DNA of 64,000 nt from the NCBI RefSeq assembly GCF_022605725.1, contig NC_065555.1:27638774-27702773 (forward strand), in the 5' to 3' direction. Shown here piece after piece: positions 42,961-54,318 of this stretch (positions are counted from its first letter, which is position 1; each line of letters starts with the position of its first letter). The translations under genes and the position numbers were made by a program. Below the pieces are notes generated by a model. That model was not told the DNA's origin. It did not search any database and saw nothing but the letters and a program-made list of their open reading frames with translations. This DNA is from Anthonomus grandis grandis. Taxonomy: Eukaryota; Arthropoda; Insecta; Coleoptera; Curculionidae.

Positions 42961-45407
42961 CCTGGGACCCGGACATGTTTTTGTTAAGTTAGGGTTGTGA
43001 GGCTTTTAAATATAATAAAAAATACATAAATAAACATTGTTTACTAATAACTTTTTTTATTGACAGATACATGACGTCCATTAAAATGGACATTGGGTCT
43101 TAACCTAAGCAAAAATTCCTAATATATAATTTTTTTTTCAATAACATTTCAGTCTAAACCTATGAAAACGCAGAAAATAAATGTAAACTTAAATTTATTT
43201 GCTATAAATTTAAGTTTACATTTAAGGAACTCCATTGAAACAGTTTTTTGGCACAAGAGTCATTTTTACATCTAACCGAATTTTTTAAGTCTGTGGCAAT
43301 TTCTGGAAAGTGTTGTTTCCGTTTTCTTTCGGTGCCTAATGACAATGACGGTGAATCGACAAAGATATTTCCTTCAGGATTTCTTCTAGTACCTACACCT
43401 CGCATGTTTTCTTGGGATTCACTTTGTGGGTTGGGTGTATTTGTCAAAAGTTGAGTGGCAATTTCGATTTTAAAATCTAAATATTGTTGTATTTTGCGTG
43501 GAGGGATTTTAAATATTTTTTTATTTCTTCGATAAAAAATCCATGAGTTAGCCATTGCTAGATCAAATAAATTGAAAATGACCCTTACAGTCCATTTTTT
43601 TGATCTGGCTCGAATTTTATAATAGCTAATCATTCGGTCTATCAAGTCTATTTCTCCCATACAATCGTTGTATTTAACAACAACGTAGGGTCTTTTAACC
43701 TAAAAGTATTTAGAGTCTTTCTTAGATCACCTTTTACACTCATCGCTAGGTTGAATTCCTAGAGCAGTAGATGCCAAAAGTACAGATTTCAGATCATACC
43801 ATTGTACAACTACTATTTCGCCATCTTGTCTTACAATTTGTTCCGAGCTGCCTCTACCTATCTTGGCCATCATTTTTTCCGATGTTAAATTTGCTGCCGC
43901 TGGTACACGAGATTTCATAATGGTTCCAGTACAATATTTCTCTTGTTGACGAAGATATTCGAGAAGTGGTATTGTCGTGAAATATCTATTGCAGTACACA
44001 TGACTTCCAGGAAATAATGTCCTTCCAAGGCGAACAACAGCAGAAGGTCCAACACCAAGTCGTTTTACAGAATCATCTGGGAAAGTATCTTTTCCTTGAT
44101 ATAATTCAAAGTCTACGACAAGACCATCAGGGGCAGCAACAACAAAATTTTTCAAGCCCTCTGGATTTGGCTTTCCTCTAACGAACTGCTTCGTTTTACA
44201 AGTCCCTGTAAATGGGATCATCTGTTCATCTACAGCAACCACTTTCTCTCTAGGTAGCTGCAAACACCCCTGCCATACTGCTTTTATAATAGGACGTACT
44301 TTCCAAAATTAGTCAGACCTGCGTACCTCTTCAGCGATGCTGTCATCAATGACGATTTTAAGGTTACTTCTTATAGCAAAACATCTATCTCGATTGTATC
44401 TGCAATAGCTGAAACTTTAGTGGTTTTTGCCCAGTTCATTCCTGATTTTGGGATATTTTAGACAGGACATCAAACAAACTATTCCAAAAAAATGTTTAAT
44501 CTCATTAAGAGTCAATTTAAGAGATACTCCTTTAAGTTCAACGTACCTTGCATTTGTGAAATCACACACTTTTTGGAATAACTCATCTTCAAAGTACATG
44601 GCTAAATACGAATTTGCAGTCCAATCATACCGGAGCTCTGCGCTGCATTCACTAGAGGGGCCTTCAAAATTTGGAGGTGCAAAAGTATCATCTCTTCTCC
44701 AAGACTTTCGCTTTAAAGGATCCACAGATTGCTTGGCCATTTTTAAGTTTTCTCTCATGACACTAAGGGGAATTCTATCTTCTTCTTCTTCCTCCTCACT
44801 GCTGCTTACTAGTTCTTCATTAATTATTTCTTCTTCTCTCCCCATTAAATTATCCATAGTTTAAATTTCTTCTTTATCATCAGACATTTCAATATCAGAG
44901 TCATCATTTCCAATGATTTTTAGTATTTGCTCCAATTTTTCGTCATCTTCCCCTGGCCGAAGCACTCTTTGATTGCCAAAAATTCCTACAACAAATTTTA
45001 TGAGTTAATTTAAAATGTGCATGAGATCGACCCAATGTCCATTTAAATGGACGCGAATAACTTCAAGGGTAATACAAAACTTATTTAATTTTTTTCTTAT
45101 TGTAATGTTATTTAAATTTGTCTATTAAACATTTGCAAATAAAAACTTTCACAAAAATCATTACAAAACGTTAAAAAATAGGCTACATACCATCATAACG
45201 AGAACCACGTGCAGCCGCCATCACAACAGAAAACAAACAACTGATTCCTAGCACATGTGCACAATTAAAGTCCACCGAATCGGACTGGGCGGCAGCACCG
45301 AACTGTCCAACGTAGTGAATGCGAGGTCGAAGCGGCTTAAATAATAAATTAACGAAACTGGAAACATAAAACTGGCATGTCCATTTAAATGGACGCTAGG
45401 TCCCAGG
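42961..45407 (-). mobile_element. piggyBac-like transposon nested in TE5
   Basis: Outer TIRs CCTGGGACC at 42961 and its mirror ending 45407; similarity may extend about 7 bases outward (ATATCNTCCTGGG). Inner inverted pair CGTCCATTAAAATGGACATT at about 43074 and its mirror near 45030-45047. The palindrome GTCCATTTAAATGGAC appears near 45037 and 45380, and once degenerate near 43075. The usual TTAA duplication is not directly adjacent, so the exact borders are uncertain. Confidence 0.7.
43202..45221 (-). pseudogene. piggyBac-like transposase, catalytic D changed to N
   Basis: Exon 1 45221-45191 (MAAARGSRYD) joins over an intron (44986-45190, GTATGT...TTGTAG) to exon 2 from 44985 (FGNQRVLRPGEDDEKLEQIL), with a TAA at 44861-44863. 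Next come an acidic region, APPNFEGPSS, ELFQKVCDFTNARYVE, then VDEQMIPFTGTCKTKQFVRG (first D, about 44230), FPGSHVYCNRYFTTIPLLEY (the position normally D in CDxYFT is N), MGEIDLIDRMISYYKIRARS (third D, about 43650) and a Cys-poor C-terminus with VRCKNDSCAKK. Frameshifts near 44400-44290 and 43730-43660. The D-to-N change would by itself abolish catalysis. Confidence 0.88.
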
Positions 45408-45946
45408 AGGATATTTTTTAATGTATGGGTTGCGGACGGGACAATTTATTTATAAAATTTTCTTGTAAAATAGTAACATGATACAAAAAAAATCTTTTAC
45501 TATAATATTGCCCTTTTACCCAAACTTTTTATTATTTAGTGGGATATACCTACTTTTTCTAAGAATTTGTCTGTGGACGGGACAAAAAACCCTTATTATT
45601 ACACTAAATGAAAAAATATATCTACTTACTTTAATTACAAAATTAATATTCACCACAAAAAACTTGAAACCACTGACATTTACTCTGCCATGACAGCGTC
45701 TCAATGTATCACTTGTTTTAATCCATGGCCGACTATACAAAGTTAACTATTTTTTCCTAAAACAGCATGCTAATACAAACCTGAAAGTAATGAGTGTCCC
45801 ATTTTTTTTAGATGTTATTTTTTATATATTTTTATAAGTTTCTATGACAATTAAATGACATTCAATAAATATATGGTTTAAAAATATACTTTAATGCATT
45901 TTCGTATTTTATAAAAAAAAACCAAATCGCTTGAAATGGCCGTATA

Positions 45947-46337
45947 ATCATCCTATTGTCAAGTTTTTTATGCTTAAATCCGCACTCCACTAAAATACTT
46001 CGGAGGGTCTCTAAGCTATTACAGTAGCTATTACATAGTCTGGATATTCATTTAGTTTGTGTTTTATCATTTCCAAAGTTGGCACTAAATTGTCTTCACA
46101 AAAACCATACAGTATTCGTCGAATAACGTCCTTGGTCGCGTTATCAATTTTTCGCAACTTCTGGTGTTGGTTGACCTGCTTCCGCTTTGTGGAATGATCT
46201 TTAATATCTCCCAACTTTAACAACACGATAAATTGTAGCAAACATTAATTGTTTGCATATGTATCAGGAGTAGGAGAAGATGACTCCAAAGCTTTTGAAC
46301 AAGCATCATCGACTTCAAACGGCTGCCAAAATGCCAT
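45947..46337 (-). pseudogene. IS630/Tc1-type transposase TE4, N-terminal part
   Basis: ATG at 46337: MAFWQPFEVDDACSKALESS, a stop at ANN, then in another frame KLRKIDNATKDVIRRILYGF, NLVPTLEMIKHKLNEYPDY, a CGFKHKKLDNRM helix-turn-helix, cut at the TATA duplication by TE5. It resumes at 40469 in frame. Confidence 0.75.
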
Positions 46338-47464
46338 TTTAATTAAACAATTTATTAATTACAGTAACGATAACAACAACAACACCAAAATTAACTAAAA
46401 TAATAACGCAAAAGAAGTAAAACGAATTATAAAGCTTGAATCAGATATCGAAGAAAAACCACCATAAAAATACATCTAATCATAAGTGCGCTTGAAGAGC
46501 AACTGGAACTTCGATAAAGCCGCGTGCCGCCACTGATTCTGCCATAAAATATCAAATAAACAACTGCAAATACATTTTCTTTTGAATGCCGGCTTAAAGG
46601 TGATATTTAATTCTTTGTCCCGAACGATGCCGCCGTACGCGTGCCTCTTTAATAACCTACGAGGTCCCGATAACCACTGAAATTAGTACTCGGTGTTTTT
46701 ATTAGTTAGCCCCACTAATGTGGCTCGGAAACGTTTGGTGGCTTTTTTATTTTATTTTTTGCTTTTTCAATTTGAACTGGTTGGACTTTAAGACGGTGGA
46801 GAAAGTAGAATTACTTTCTCCAGAGGTGACAGGGGTCAGATGACAGTTAAACTCACAATGTTGAATTAATAATATGGCCTCCCTATTGATCTTCATCTTC
46901 GTTACAAAGATCTTCTGCATTACAACATTCTTCCTTACGGTCTAGCTTTTTAGCAAACAAGCGGAGTGTCGAGAGGTATGTCAACGAAATAACAATGCAC
47001 TACGGAGAGACATAGGGGTGTCTCTGATATATCAGTCGGAAAAGAATCATGCGACATTTAGTCGGATTGTCGAGTCCAGTCCACCATTTAACGGAAACGA
47101 TCTGGTATCCAGGTAGAAAGCACCAATAGGATTAAGAAACTCAGATGCGTGCGCACGGATATGGTTAACGTTTTTAACAAGTGAAGGAACAAGGAAGAAT
47201 CCAATTCTAACGGAAATAGCATTGGTTAGGAAAAGCATGAAAAGCGGTGTAAACGAAAATGTTTGATAAGGAAAGTCACCCTGTATGGTAAGCCAGCTTG
47301 TGACACCATTGCCCCGCAGGCTTTGTGGGGCAACGGTTTGGGACCAGGGTGCCAATGGTCGGCGGCGGCGGTCGGAGTGGAGCTGGGTCTTCGCTGGTCG
47401 GTGTCGGTAGACGGACTGACTGAGAGTACCGTACGACTGTATTTAAAAGTAGTAGTAGACTGTA
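46338..47464. other. Spacer with a possible transposase C-terminus
   Basis: No supported gene. Minus-strand 46980-46885 reads KLDRKEECCNAEDLCNEDED then a stop, resembling the acidic tail of a Jerky-type protein, but it is too short to call. Near 47275 a CACCCTGTATGGTA word looks like a mariner end. Confidence 0.4.
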
Positions 47465-47650
47465 GTGTAAAAATCGGTTTGAACATTTTCGAAATGTGGA
47501 AAAATCTGCTTCAAACTTTTTGTTACGTGTAAGAATCTGCTTGAAAATTTTTCATTCGTGTTAAAATCGGCTTGAAAATTTTCCAGGCGTATAAAAATCT
47601 GCTTGAAAACTTTTGTTGCCTGTAAAAATTGGCTTGAAAATTTTTGATTC
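47465..47650. repeat. 31-bp minisatellite, six units
   Basis: Six consecutive 31-base units start at 47465, 47496, 47527, 47558, 47589 and 47620, with the core AATCTGCTTGAAAATTTTT. Neighbouring units differ by a few bases. The period is not a multiple of three, so the minus ORF over it (47652-47443) is not a repeat protein. Confidence 0.9.
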
Positions 47651-48479
47651 ATTTTTTACTTTATTTTCCAAATTTAATATACTTTACAAATTAATTTTTA
47701 GTATTATATTCTAATAACATTCATGGCTGTGTAACTTTGAAACCAATAAAAAAGGATCTACAAGTTTTGCGTTTTTTTTTTTTTTTTTACTTAAAATGAA
47801 GCGTACTTTATGTCCCCAAAATTTGAACATAACGAAAGGGACACCCTGTATATGATGATTAAAACATGGTAATAGACAGACTGTACGCTTGCATATCTCA
47901 AACTAAACTGTCGTTCGCATTCCTTAAAATGTGTCATAGCGTTACTCCAAAAAATATCTCTGAAGGCCAATAATAGAGATCTATAAGGCCCATAACGCAT
48001 AGACGGGATCGTATACCCGAATCTATTATTATAGCTAACACACTGGCGACAATAACGCTTCAGTGGAAAATTTTCAAATGTAAATGTAAATTACATTATA
48101 ATGGAGGTAATTAAACCTAAATACTGGGAACATCCATTTTAAAGTTATAAACACCGTTTTAAAAAATACTTTAAAATTGTGTGATTTTCAAAAAGTGCTT
48201 GCAATATGAGCTACCCTCTAGAAGTAACAAAAAGTCGTATTTAATCGTAAAAAAATATGTATTTTCAAAAAACAAGACATAAAATACTTATTTACAAAAA
48301 TCGCTAATATATTTGCCGCGTTCTGTGACCGCAAGCCTCATGTGATCACGTATTACACATCAAACAGCGCACCCACGACTCGCCCTTGACAACTTCAGAG
48401 AAAAGTCCTTCACAATAAATGCACATCATCATCAATTTAGCCATCTTCACTCTCAGTCAACAGATTCAACAATCTTTTT
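47651..48479. other. Non-coding stretch with poly(T) and a mariner-end relic
   Basis: A run of about 19 T at 47771-47789 is followed by GAAAGGGACACCCTGTATA near 47837-47855, a solitary mariner-like end. No gene seen. Confidence 0.5.
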
Positions 48480-49840
48480 TCGTTTTGGAAGTTTTGGGTA
48501 GGACTTCGATTTACCCTTCGAGAAAGTTTTGCCAAACACATTCCGTTTTCCTTTTCCACTAACATTTTTAGTTTTTTCAATAGAAGTTTCTAACTCGTGT
48601 TTGAATGGAGAAGACGTTATAATTTCAGACTTTTTTCCACGATTAGTTACTTATCTTTTTATGAAAGGAACTGGGGAAATCCCAAAAGGCGACACAAGCT
48701 AGAAGGATTTTGACAAACTAGATGATGTAGAGGCAGGAACATCAACATATCTAGACCATCCGGGATGGGGATCATTACTGGAACATGGCGGGCCAGTAGA
48801 TTTAGCATTTTTATTAATTTGAGTTGCTGGACTGGACACGGGAGAGGGACTTTGATCTTGGGAAGTATTGCTGTTGGTGGAGTTTTTTTTAAATTCGCTG
48901 CATCTTTTAGCTGCTTCAGCTTCCTCAGTAATAAAATCAGCATCACAAAAAATGTGTCTATTAAAGGGGTAAACCTTGTCACTCGAAAACCGTTGATTGC
49001 TATTTGTGCAGTCTGTGACTTTGGGGATGCATTTCCCAATAGCTCGGCTATTTCATAAACAGAAACAGGACGCTGATTAACACGAACCCAATTTTTTATT
49101 TCTTGCTATAGAGAGCTTAAATGGACCCATAAAACTTTTATCTAATGGCTGTAATTTATGCGTAGGGGGTAGTGAAATGTGATTTTCCCTGGCTAAGCTA
49201 ATATCTTCCAAATTACGGGTATGGCTGTAATGCCCATCCAAATTAACAAAACAGGGTCATCTTGAGATGGTTTAACGAATTGTATAAAGTGACGAAACCA
49301 CTTCGTAAAGAGATTTTCTTGAATTCACCCACTAGGATGTACGTCATAAATTATCCCTAGAGGAACTTCACGAATTAACTGATCATTTTTATTTTTCCTG
49401 GGAAAAATTAACATTGGTGATACGAATTGTCCACCAGCACTCATACAATCGAATGTCACAAGTGATCCTCATTCTGTTGATGTGATGGCAGCTATCTGTC
49501 GTTTACCTCTTCGACCAATTACAGTAGGGATCTTACTTTGCACTATTGATATGCCTGTCTCATCGACATTAAATATTCTGTGCGGTGAAAAATTGTATTT
49601 ATTCTATTCCTGCTCCAGATTATCAAAAAAACGTGATGCGTTTTTTGCATTAAAACCAAGAGCTATTGCAAAAGCCGTTCCAGGGAAAGTATTTCCTTAT
49701 GGCGACGTAAAAATCCATCAAGCCAGCTTCTTCCTGCTATTTCATTCCTAAAGGGGCTATTCTTACAATTTTTTTCAACTAAATTGTACGCCATAATTCG
49801 AATGTCTCGTCTAATGAGACCATAAAATGTTGCCTCCATT
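48480..49840 (-). pseudogene. pogo/Jerky-like transposase 2, catalytic part
   Basis: Minus strand, after the Copia insertion: MEATFYGLIRRDIRIMAYNL, FRNEIAGRSWLDGFLRRHKE (second HTH), IFNVDETGISIVQSKIPTVI (first D, about 49575), ITSTE then a stop, MSAGGQFVSPMLIFPRKNKN, frame changes around NLDGHYSHTRNLE (second D, about 49210), LPPTHKLQPLDKSFMGPFKL (third D), VSVYEIAELLGNASPKSQTA and a Ser/Pro-rich tail to about 48480. It is the same DDE_1 class as 28943-30436 but a different family. The N-terminal part is at 54526-54781. Confidence 0.82.
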
Positions 49841-49845
49841 GCGAG

Positions 49846-50047
49846 TGTTAAATAGACCGGACTATAATATTTAAGATTTGGCCTATTTTTAAACCGAAAA
49901 CGTTTACGTTGCGTCTCGCCGCTTCCTGGTAATGTTTTTGTTCCGTATCTTTATTTTCTTGCATGTTAGTTCTTTTAAGTCGGTCCAACAGTAAACTTCC
50001 CGCTAATAAATATTTTCTTTTACTGATCATCGGGTTTTTATTCATCA
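49846..50047 (+). repeat. Copia 5' LTR
   Basis: 202 bp, TG...CA borders; contains AATAAA near 50005. Matches 54319-54520 apart from about four bases. Confidence 0.93.
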
Positions 50048-50061
50048 TCGGATTTTTAACA

Positions 50062-50075
50062 GGTTATGGGCCCAG
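50062..50075 (+). other. Copia primer-binding site (initiator tRNA-Met, internal)
   Basis: GGTTATGGGCCCAG is complementary to the anticodon stem-loop of initiator tRNA-Met (CUGGGCCCAUAACC), not to a tRNA 3' end. This is the half-tRNA priming known from Drosophila copia. It lies 14 bases after the LTR. Confidence 0.8.
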
Positions 50076-50212
50076 GCACGTTTTAATTTTTGAGTTCAAG
50101 GGCAACCTATTGATCGGTACGTTTTTGGGTCGCGTTTGAGTCGTGGCTTATGTTACAGTTTTTATTGTTTTTACGTTCGAGTCGTATATAAACAAACATT
50201 AAAAATACAGTG

Positions 50213-53200
50213 ATGGCGGTAAAATTAGATTGTGGAAATATTCCGAAATTTGATGGGTCAAATTTCCAACTGTGGAAGTTTAGCATTCGGATTGTGTTGA
50301 AAGCTGAGAATATACTCTCCATTGTCGATGGTTCGACACCTGAGCCGTCTGAGACGACGACTGCAGAGTGGAAAACCTGGGATAAAGGTAATTCGAAGGC
50401 CCAAGTTATTTTATTGTCCACAATAGCACAAGATCAGATCCAGCATTTGATAAACTGCGAAAATGCAGCACAAATGTGGACAAGGTTAATGTCCATTCAT
50501 GAGCAGAAAACCGAAATTTCAAGAGAACTCCTATGGCAGAAGTTTTATGAATATAGGATGTCTCACAATGCAAAAATTGCCGTTCACATTTCTTCGATTG
50601 AATTGCTTGTACGACAGCTTAAGGATGTAAAAGAAGAAATTAGTTCCAGTGCAATATGCTCCAAGGTAATGAATAGTTTACCCTCGGAGTATAATGCATG
50701 CCGTACTGCATGGGATTCAGTTAGCAGTGATCAGCAAACTTTTGAAAATCTAGCTGCCAGGTTGCTGAAAGAAGAGACCAGAATGTCGAGGGAGGATTCA
50801 GAAGTGTCACGCCTTGCTTGTCAGGTAGTGGCTCTACAAGCTAAGAAAGTACAAAAAAGTATACTAGAAGCTAACAAAAATAAGGTCAAGCCGAGTATTC
50901 AAGAGCTAAAGAAGAATACTAGCTGCAAGTATTGTAAACGCAAAGGTCACTGGGTTAGAGAATGTAGAAAGAGAATACAGGACTTGAAAAATGAGCAAGG
51001 TAAGGTCTCAGGATCAGAAAGTGCTTCTACATCCAGTTCGGCCTATATATGTGATATAACATCTATGTATCTGTCAAGCTCCAATGTCAAGAAAATCGAA
51101 TGGATATGTGACTCTGGTGCGAGTCTACACATGACTGGAGAGAAAGGTTGGTTTGCAAAGTTAGAAGCATTGAACGAACCTATGTTTGTTCGAATAGCAA
51201 ACAATAAGTTAATTTCTGCAGAAGGTAAAGGTGTTATACAAGTTCAGGCATGTGTTCAAGGTCAGTGGTATGATCGCACAATAAATAATGTCCTCTACAT
51301 TCCAGAACTCAGCAACAGCTTATTTTCAGTGGGAGCTATGACTGACAAGAATTTTACTAACCGCTCTCATAAAAATAGATGTGAGTTTCTCGATCCAAAT
51401 GGAAGTGTGTCATGTGTGGGTATACGTAGAGACAATTAATGGATTATGCAGTTTCGAGTAAAGCCAATCCCAGAGTGTAATTTGGCTCACAAGACTTCGC
51501 TGAAGTTATGGCATGACCGCTTAGGACATATCAACCCTACTACTATAAAGAAAACAGCACCTTTGGTCAATCATTTAACCATAGCTGATAATCAAGAACA
51601 ATTCTTCTGTGAAGCATGTCAGTTTGGTAAGCAGTCCAGAAAGTCTCATAGAAGTTTTGAGAAACGGAGATCAGAGAAACCGGGAGAGATGATTCACACT
51701 GATGTTTGTGGTCCTATAAACATTATGTCTCCGAGTGGATCAAAATATTTCGTCTTGTTTAAGGATGATTTTAGTGGATATTCTATTGTTTATTTTCTTA
51801 AACATAAATCCGATGTCTTAAGCAAATTTAAAGAATTTAAATTGCTTGTAGAAAACCAGACTTGTAACAAGATTAAAATCTTAAGAAGTGACCAAGGTAA
51901 AGGTGAATATGTTAACAGTGGTTTTCAAGAATTTCTCAAACATAATGGAATAATACACGAGTGCTCAGCCCCATACACCCCTCAACAAAATGGCCGAAGT
52001 GAGAGGCAGCTAAGGACCATTGTGGAAAGTGCCAGAAGTATGCTTATTAGCAAGAATGTGCCACAGGAATTATGGAGTGAGGCAGTGAATACAGCTGTGT
52101 ATGTACTTAACAGAACAGCTTCAACTCAGGTACAAAACATGACTCCATATGAACAATGGTTTAGACGAAAGCCGGATTTAAAGCATATCAAAGTTTTTGG
52201 CAGTGTAGCTTACATGTTAATACCATCACAGTTTCGTAAAAAGTTTGACCCGAAATCGAGAAAGTTATTATTTGTGGGTTATGATGGATATTCTTCGAAC
52301 TACAGGCTTTGGGATGCGGAGAAGAGACGAATTGAGGTAAACTGCAATGTAAATTTTAATGAAATGGAGGGGGTAGAAAAGAAAGAGGAAACTTTTTCAT
52401 TAAAATTTAATACCCTAGAAAATGAGGAAGATGTAGGCCTAGAAGATCTTCAAGAAAGTGACAGTGATGAAAGCTTAGACATGTCACAAACCAGCACTTA
52501 CCAAACATTGGATTCTGATGATGAAGTGTTTGAGTTGAATATTCCAGAGTCAGCAGATGATGAAAATGCTGATAGAAGGCAGCTACGTGACAGGAATACA
52601 CTATCTAAGCCGGACTATTATGGTGTAGCAAATTATTGTGAGATTTTAGAACCTACAAACTATGAGAATGCCATTAAGTGTCAAGATTCAAGTAAGTGGC
52701 AGCGAGCCATGGAGGAGGAGATGGATGCACTTAAGGACAATAACACATGGGACTTGGTAAAATTACCTGATGGTGCAAAAGTGATAGACAATAAGTGGGT
52801 TTATCGTGTTAAGTTTGACTCTGATGGTAATCCATTTCGTTATAATGCTCGTCTTGTCGCGCGCGGATTTATGCAAATTAAAGGCATAGACTATGAAGAC
52901 ACTTTCGCGCCGGTTGTGCGGTATGACTCTGTGCGAATTTTGCTAGCCTTAGCAGCCGAAAAAGACTTGAAAATTGCAAACTTCGATGTACAGACTGCCT
53001 TTTTGTACGGTGAGTTGCCAGATTGTGTTTATATGAAACAGCCTATTGGCTTTCAAAATAGAAAGGCGCCGGACTTGGTTTGCAAACTTAATAAGAGTTT
53101 GTATGGATTGAAGCAATCACCAAGATGTTGGAATCGTAAGTTTGTTGATTTTCTTAATAAATTTGACTTTAGACAATTGAAAAGTGATCAATGTGTTTTT

Positions 53201-54193
53201 CTTGGTTCTATTGCAAACGCAGAAATATATTTAGCAATTTATGTTGACGACGGATTGCTAATGTCAAAATCTGAAAGTGCCATTAATCAACTTATAGAGA
53301 CTTTGCAGCAAATGTTTAAAATTACTGTACATTTAAACAATAATAAATTAAATTTTGTTGGTCTTGAAATCAAACAAGATCTTGCTGCGGATACTGTTGC
53401 TATTCATCAAAAGCTTTACATTAATAAATTGCTAACAAAATTTAATATGACTAATGCCAAGCCTCTAAGGATTCCTGCAGAACCTAGTGCGCCTTTGTCC
53501 AAGGGCAATAATTTAAATTGTAATACGTCATTGCCGTATCGTGAGGCTGTTGGATCATTAATTTTCTTAGCCACAACCAGTCGCCCAGATATAACCTATG
53601 CGGTAAATCAGGTGAGCAGATTCTTTAATCACTGGAGTGATGAACATTGGCAGGCAGTGAAACGAATTTTTAGATATTTGAACCTTACTGTTCACTATAA
53701 AATCGTTTACAATAAGACGTCGCAAATTGAGGCTATAGGTTACACTGATGCCGATTACGCTGGATGTTTGGACACAAGAAGATCGACCAGTGGTTATGTT
53801 TTTATTCTTGGTAATGCTCCAATCACTTGGAAAAGCCAGAAGCAGAATGTGGTAGCTCAATCAACCACCGAAGCAGAGTATTTGGCTTTGTCTCTTGGAG
53901 TTAGAGAAGCTTTATGGCTGAAACATTTTCTAAAAGAACTTGGCATTAGCGTCTCGACTATAAAACTTCATGTTGATAACCAATCAGCTATTAAACTTAC
54001 ACAAGCTCAGCAACTTCATAGTAGAACGAAACATATAGACATTAAGGTACATTTTGTTCGAGATGAGTGCGAAAAGAAAAATATATCGGTCAGTTATGTG
54101 AACTCAAGTAACCAATTGGCAGATCTATTTACAAAAGCTCTTTCTAAAACTGTTTTTAACAATTTACTGGAAAAGTTGAATTTGTCAATGTGA
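50213..54193 (+). pseudogene. Copia gag-pol polyprotein, one in-frame stop
   Basis: ATG at 50213 gives one frame of about 1,326 codons, broken only by TAA at 51437-51439 (codon 409). Order: gag with NFQLWKFSIRIVLKAENIL; zinc knuckle CKYCKRKGHWVREC (238-251); aspartic protease WICDSGAS (D300); after the stop the GAG-pre-integrase LWHDRLGH; integrase HTDVCGP (D497), LRSDQGKGEY (D560), NGRSERQ (E597); reverse transcriptase NARLVARGF, FDVQTAFLYGEL and YVDDGLL (1010-1013); RNase H GYTDADYAGC and STTEAEYLAL. The order protease-integrase-RT-RNase H defines Copia. The start upstream at 50210 is a GTG and is not needed. All catalytic residues are present. Confidence 0.94.
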
Positions 54194-54309
54194 ATTATGA
54201 TTAGCTTAGAAACAGTCGGTATTAGTTATTTTTAATGCTTTGTTTATGTTTATTTCGATTAGGTGTAAATTGTTTTTTTAAATCACTCTGATGTTATTAA
54301 ATCTTAAAT

Positions 54310-54318
54310 AAGTGGGAG
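54310..54318 (+). other. Copia polypurine tract
   Basis: AAGTGGGAG immediately before the 3' LTR, where plus-strand priming is expected. Confidence 0.75.

Larger units (their letters stand above)
40470..45942 (-). mobile_element. TE5: 5.5-kb DNA transposon of unassigned superfamily, carrying a piggyBac insert
   Basis: The TIR CGGCCATTTCAAGC starts at 40470 and its mirror ends at 45942, with a 4-bp duplication TATA (40466-40469 and 45943-45946). Removing the insert with one TATA restores the TE4 frame (RMII-MESLR), which fixes both borders. A word TGTGGACGGGACAAA occurs in the same orientation near both ends: 40485, 40661, 40844 on the left; 45431, 45572 on the right. Without the piggyBac copy it would be about 3 kb. 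Its gene is at 41100-42685. Confidence 0.88.

Noticed and set aside
44427..44864. 145-codon plus-strand Ser-rich ORF
   Set aside because: Antisense shadow of the acidic N-terminus of the piggyBac transposase.
47226..47532. Overlapping ORFs on both strands around 47047-47532
   Set aside because: GC-richer DNA gives mutually overlapping frames with no recognised domain.
47443..47652. Repetitive protein on the minus strand over the minisatellite
   Set aside because: The 31-bp period is not a multiple of three, so the apparent repeats are frame-shifted DNA repeats, not protein repeats.
47791..48000. Possible R1-type LINE C-terminus on the minus strand
   Set aside because: Only a short Arg/Tyr-rich stretch; no RT motif nearby to support it.
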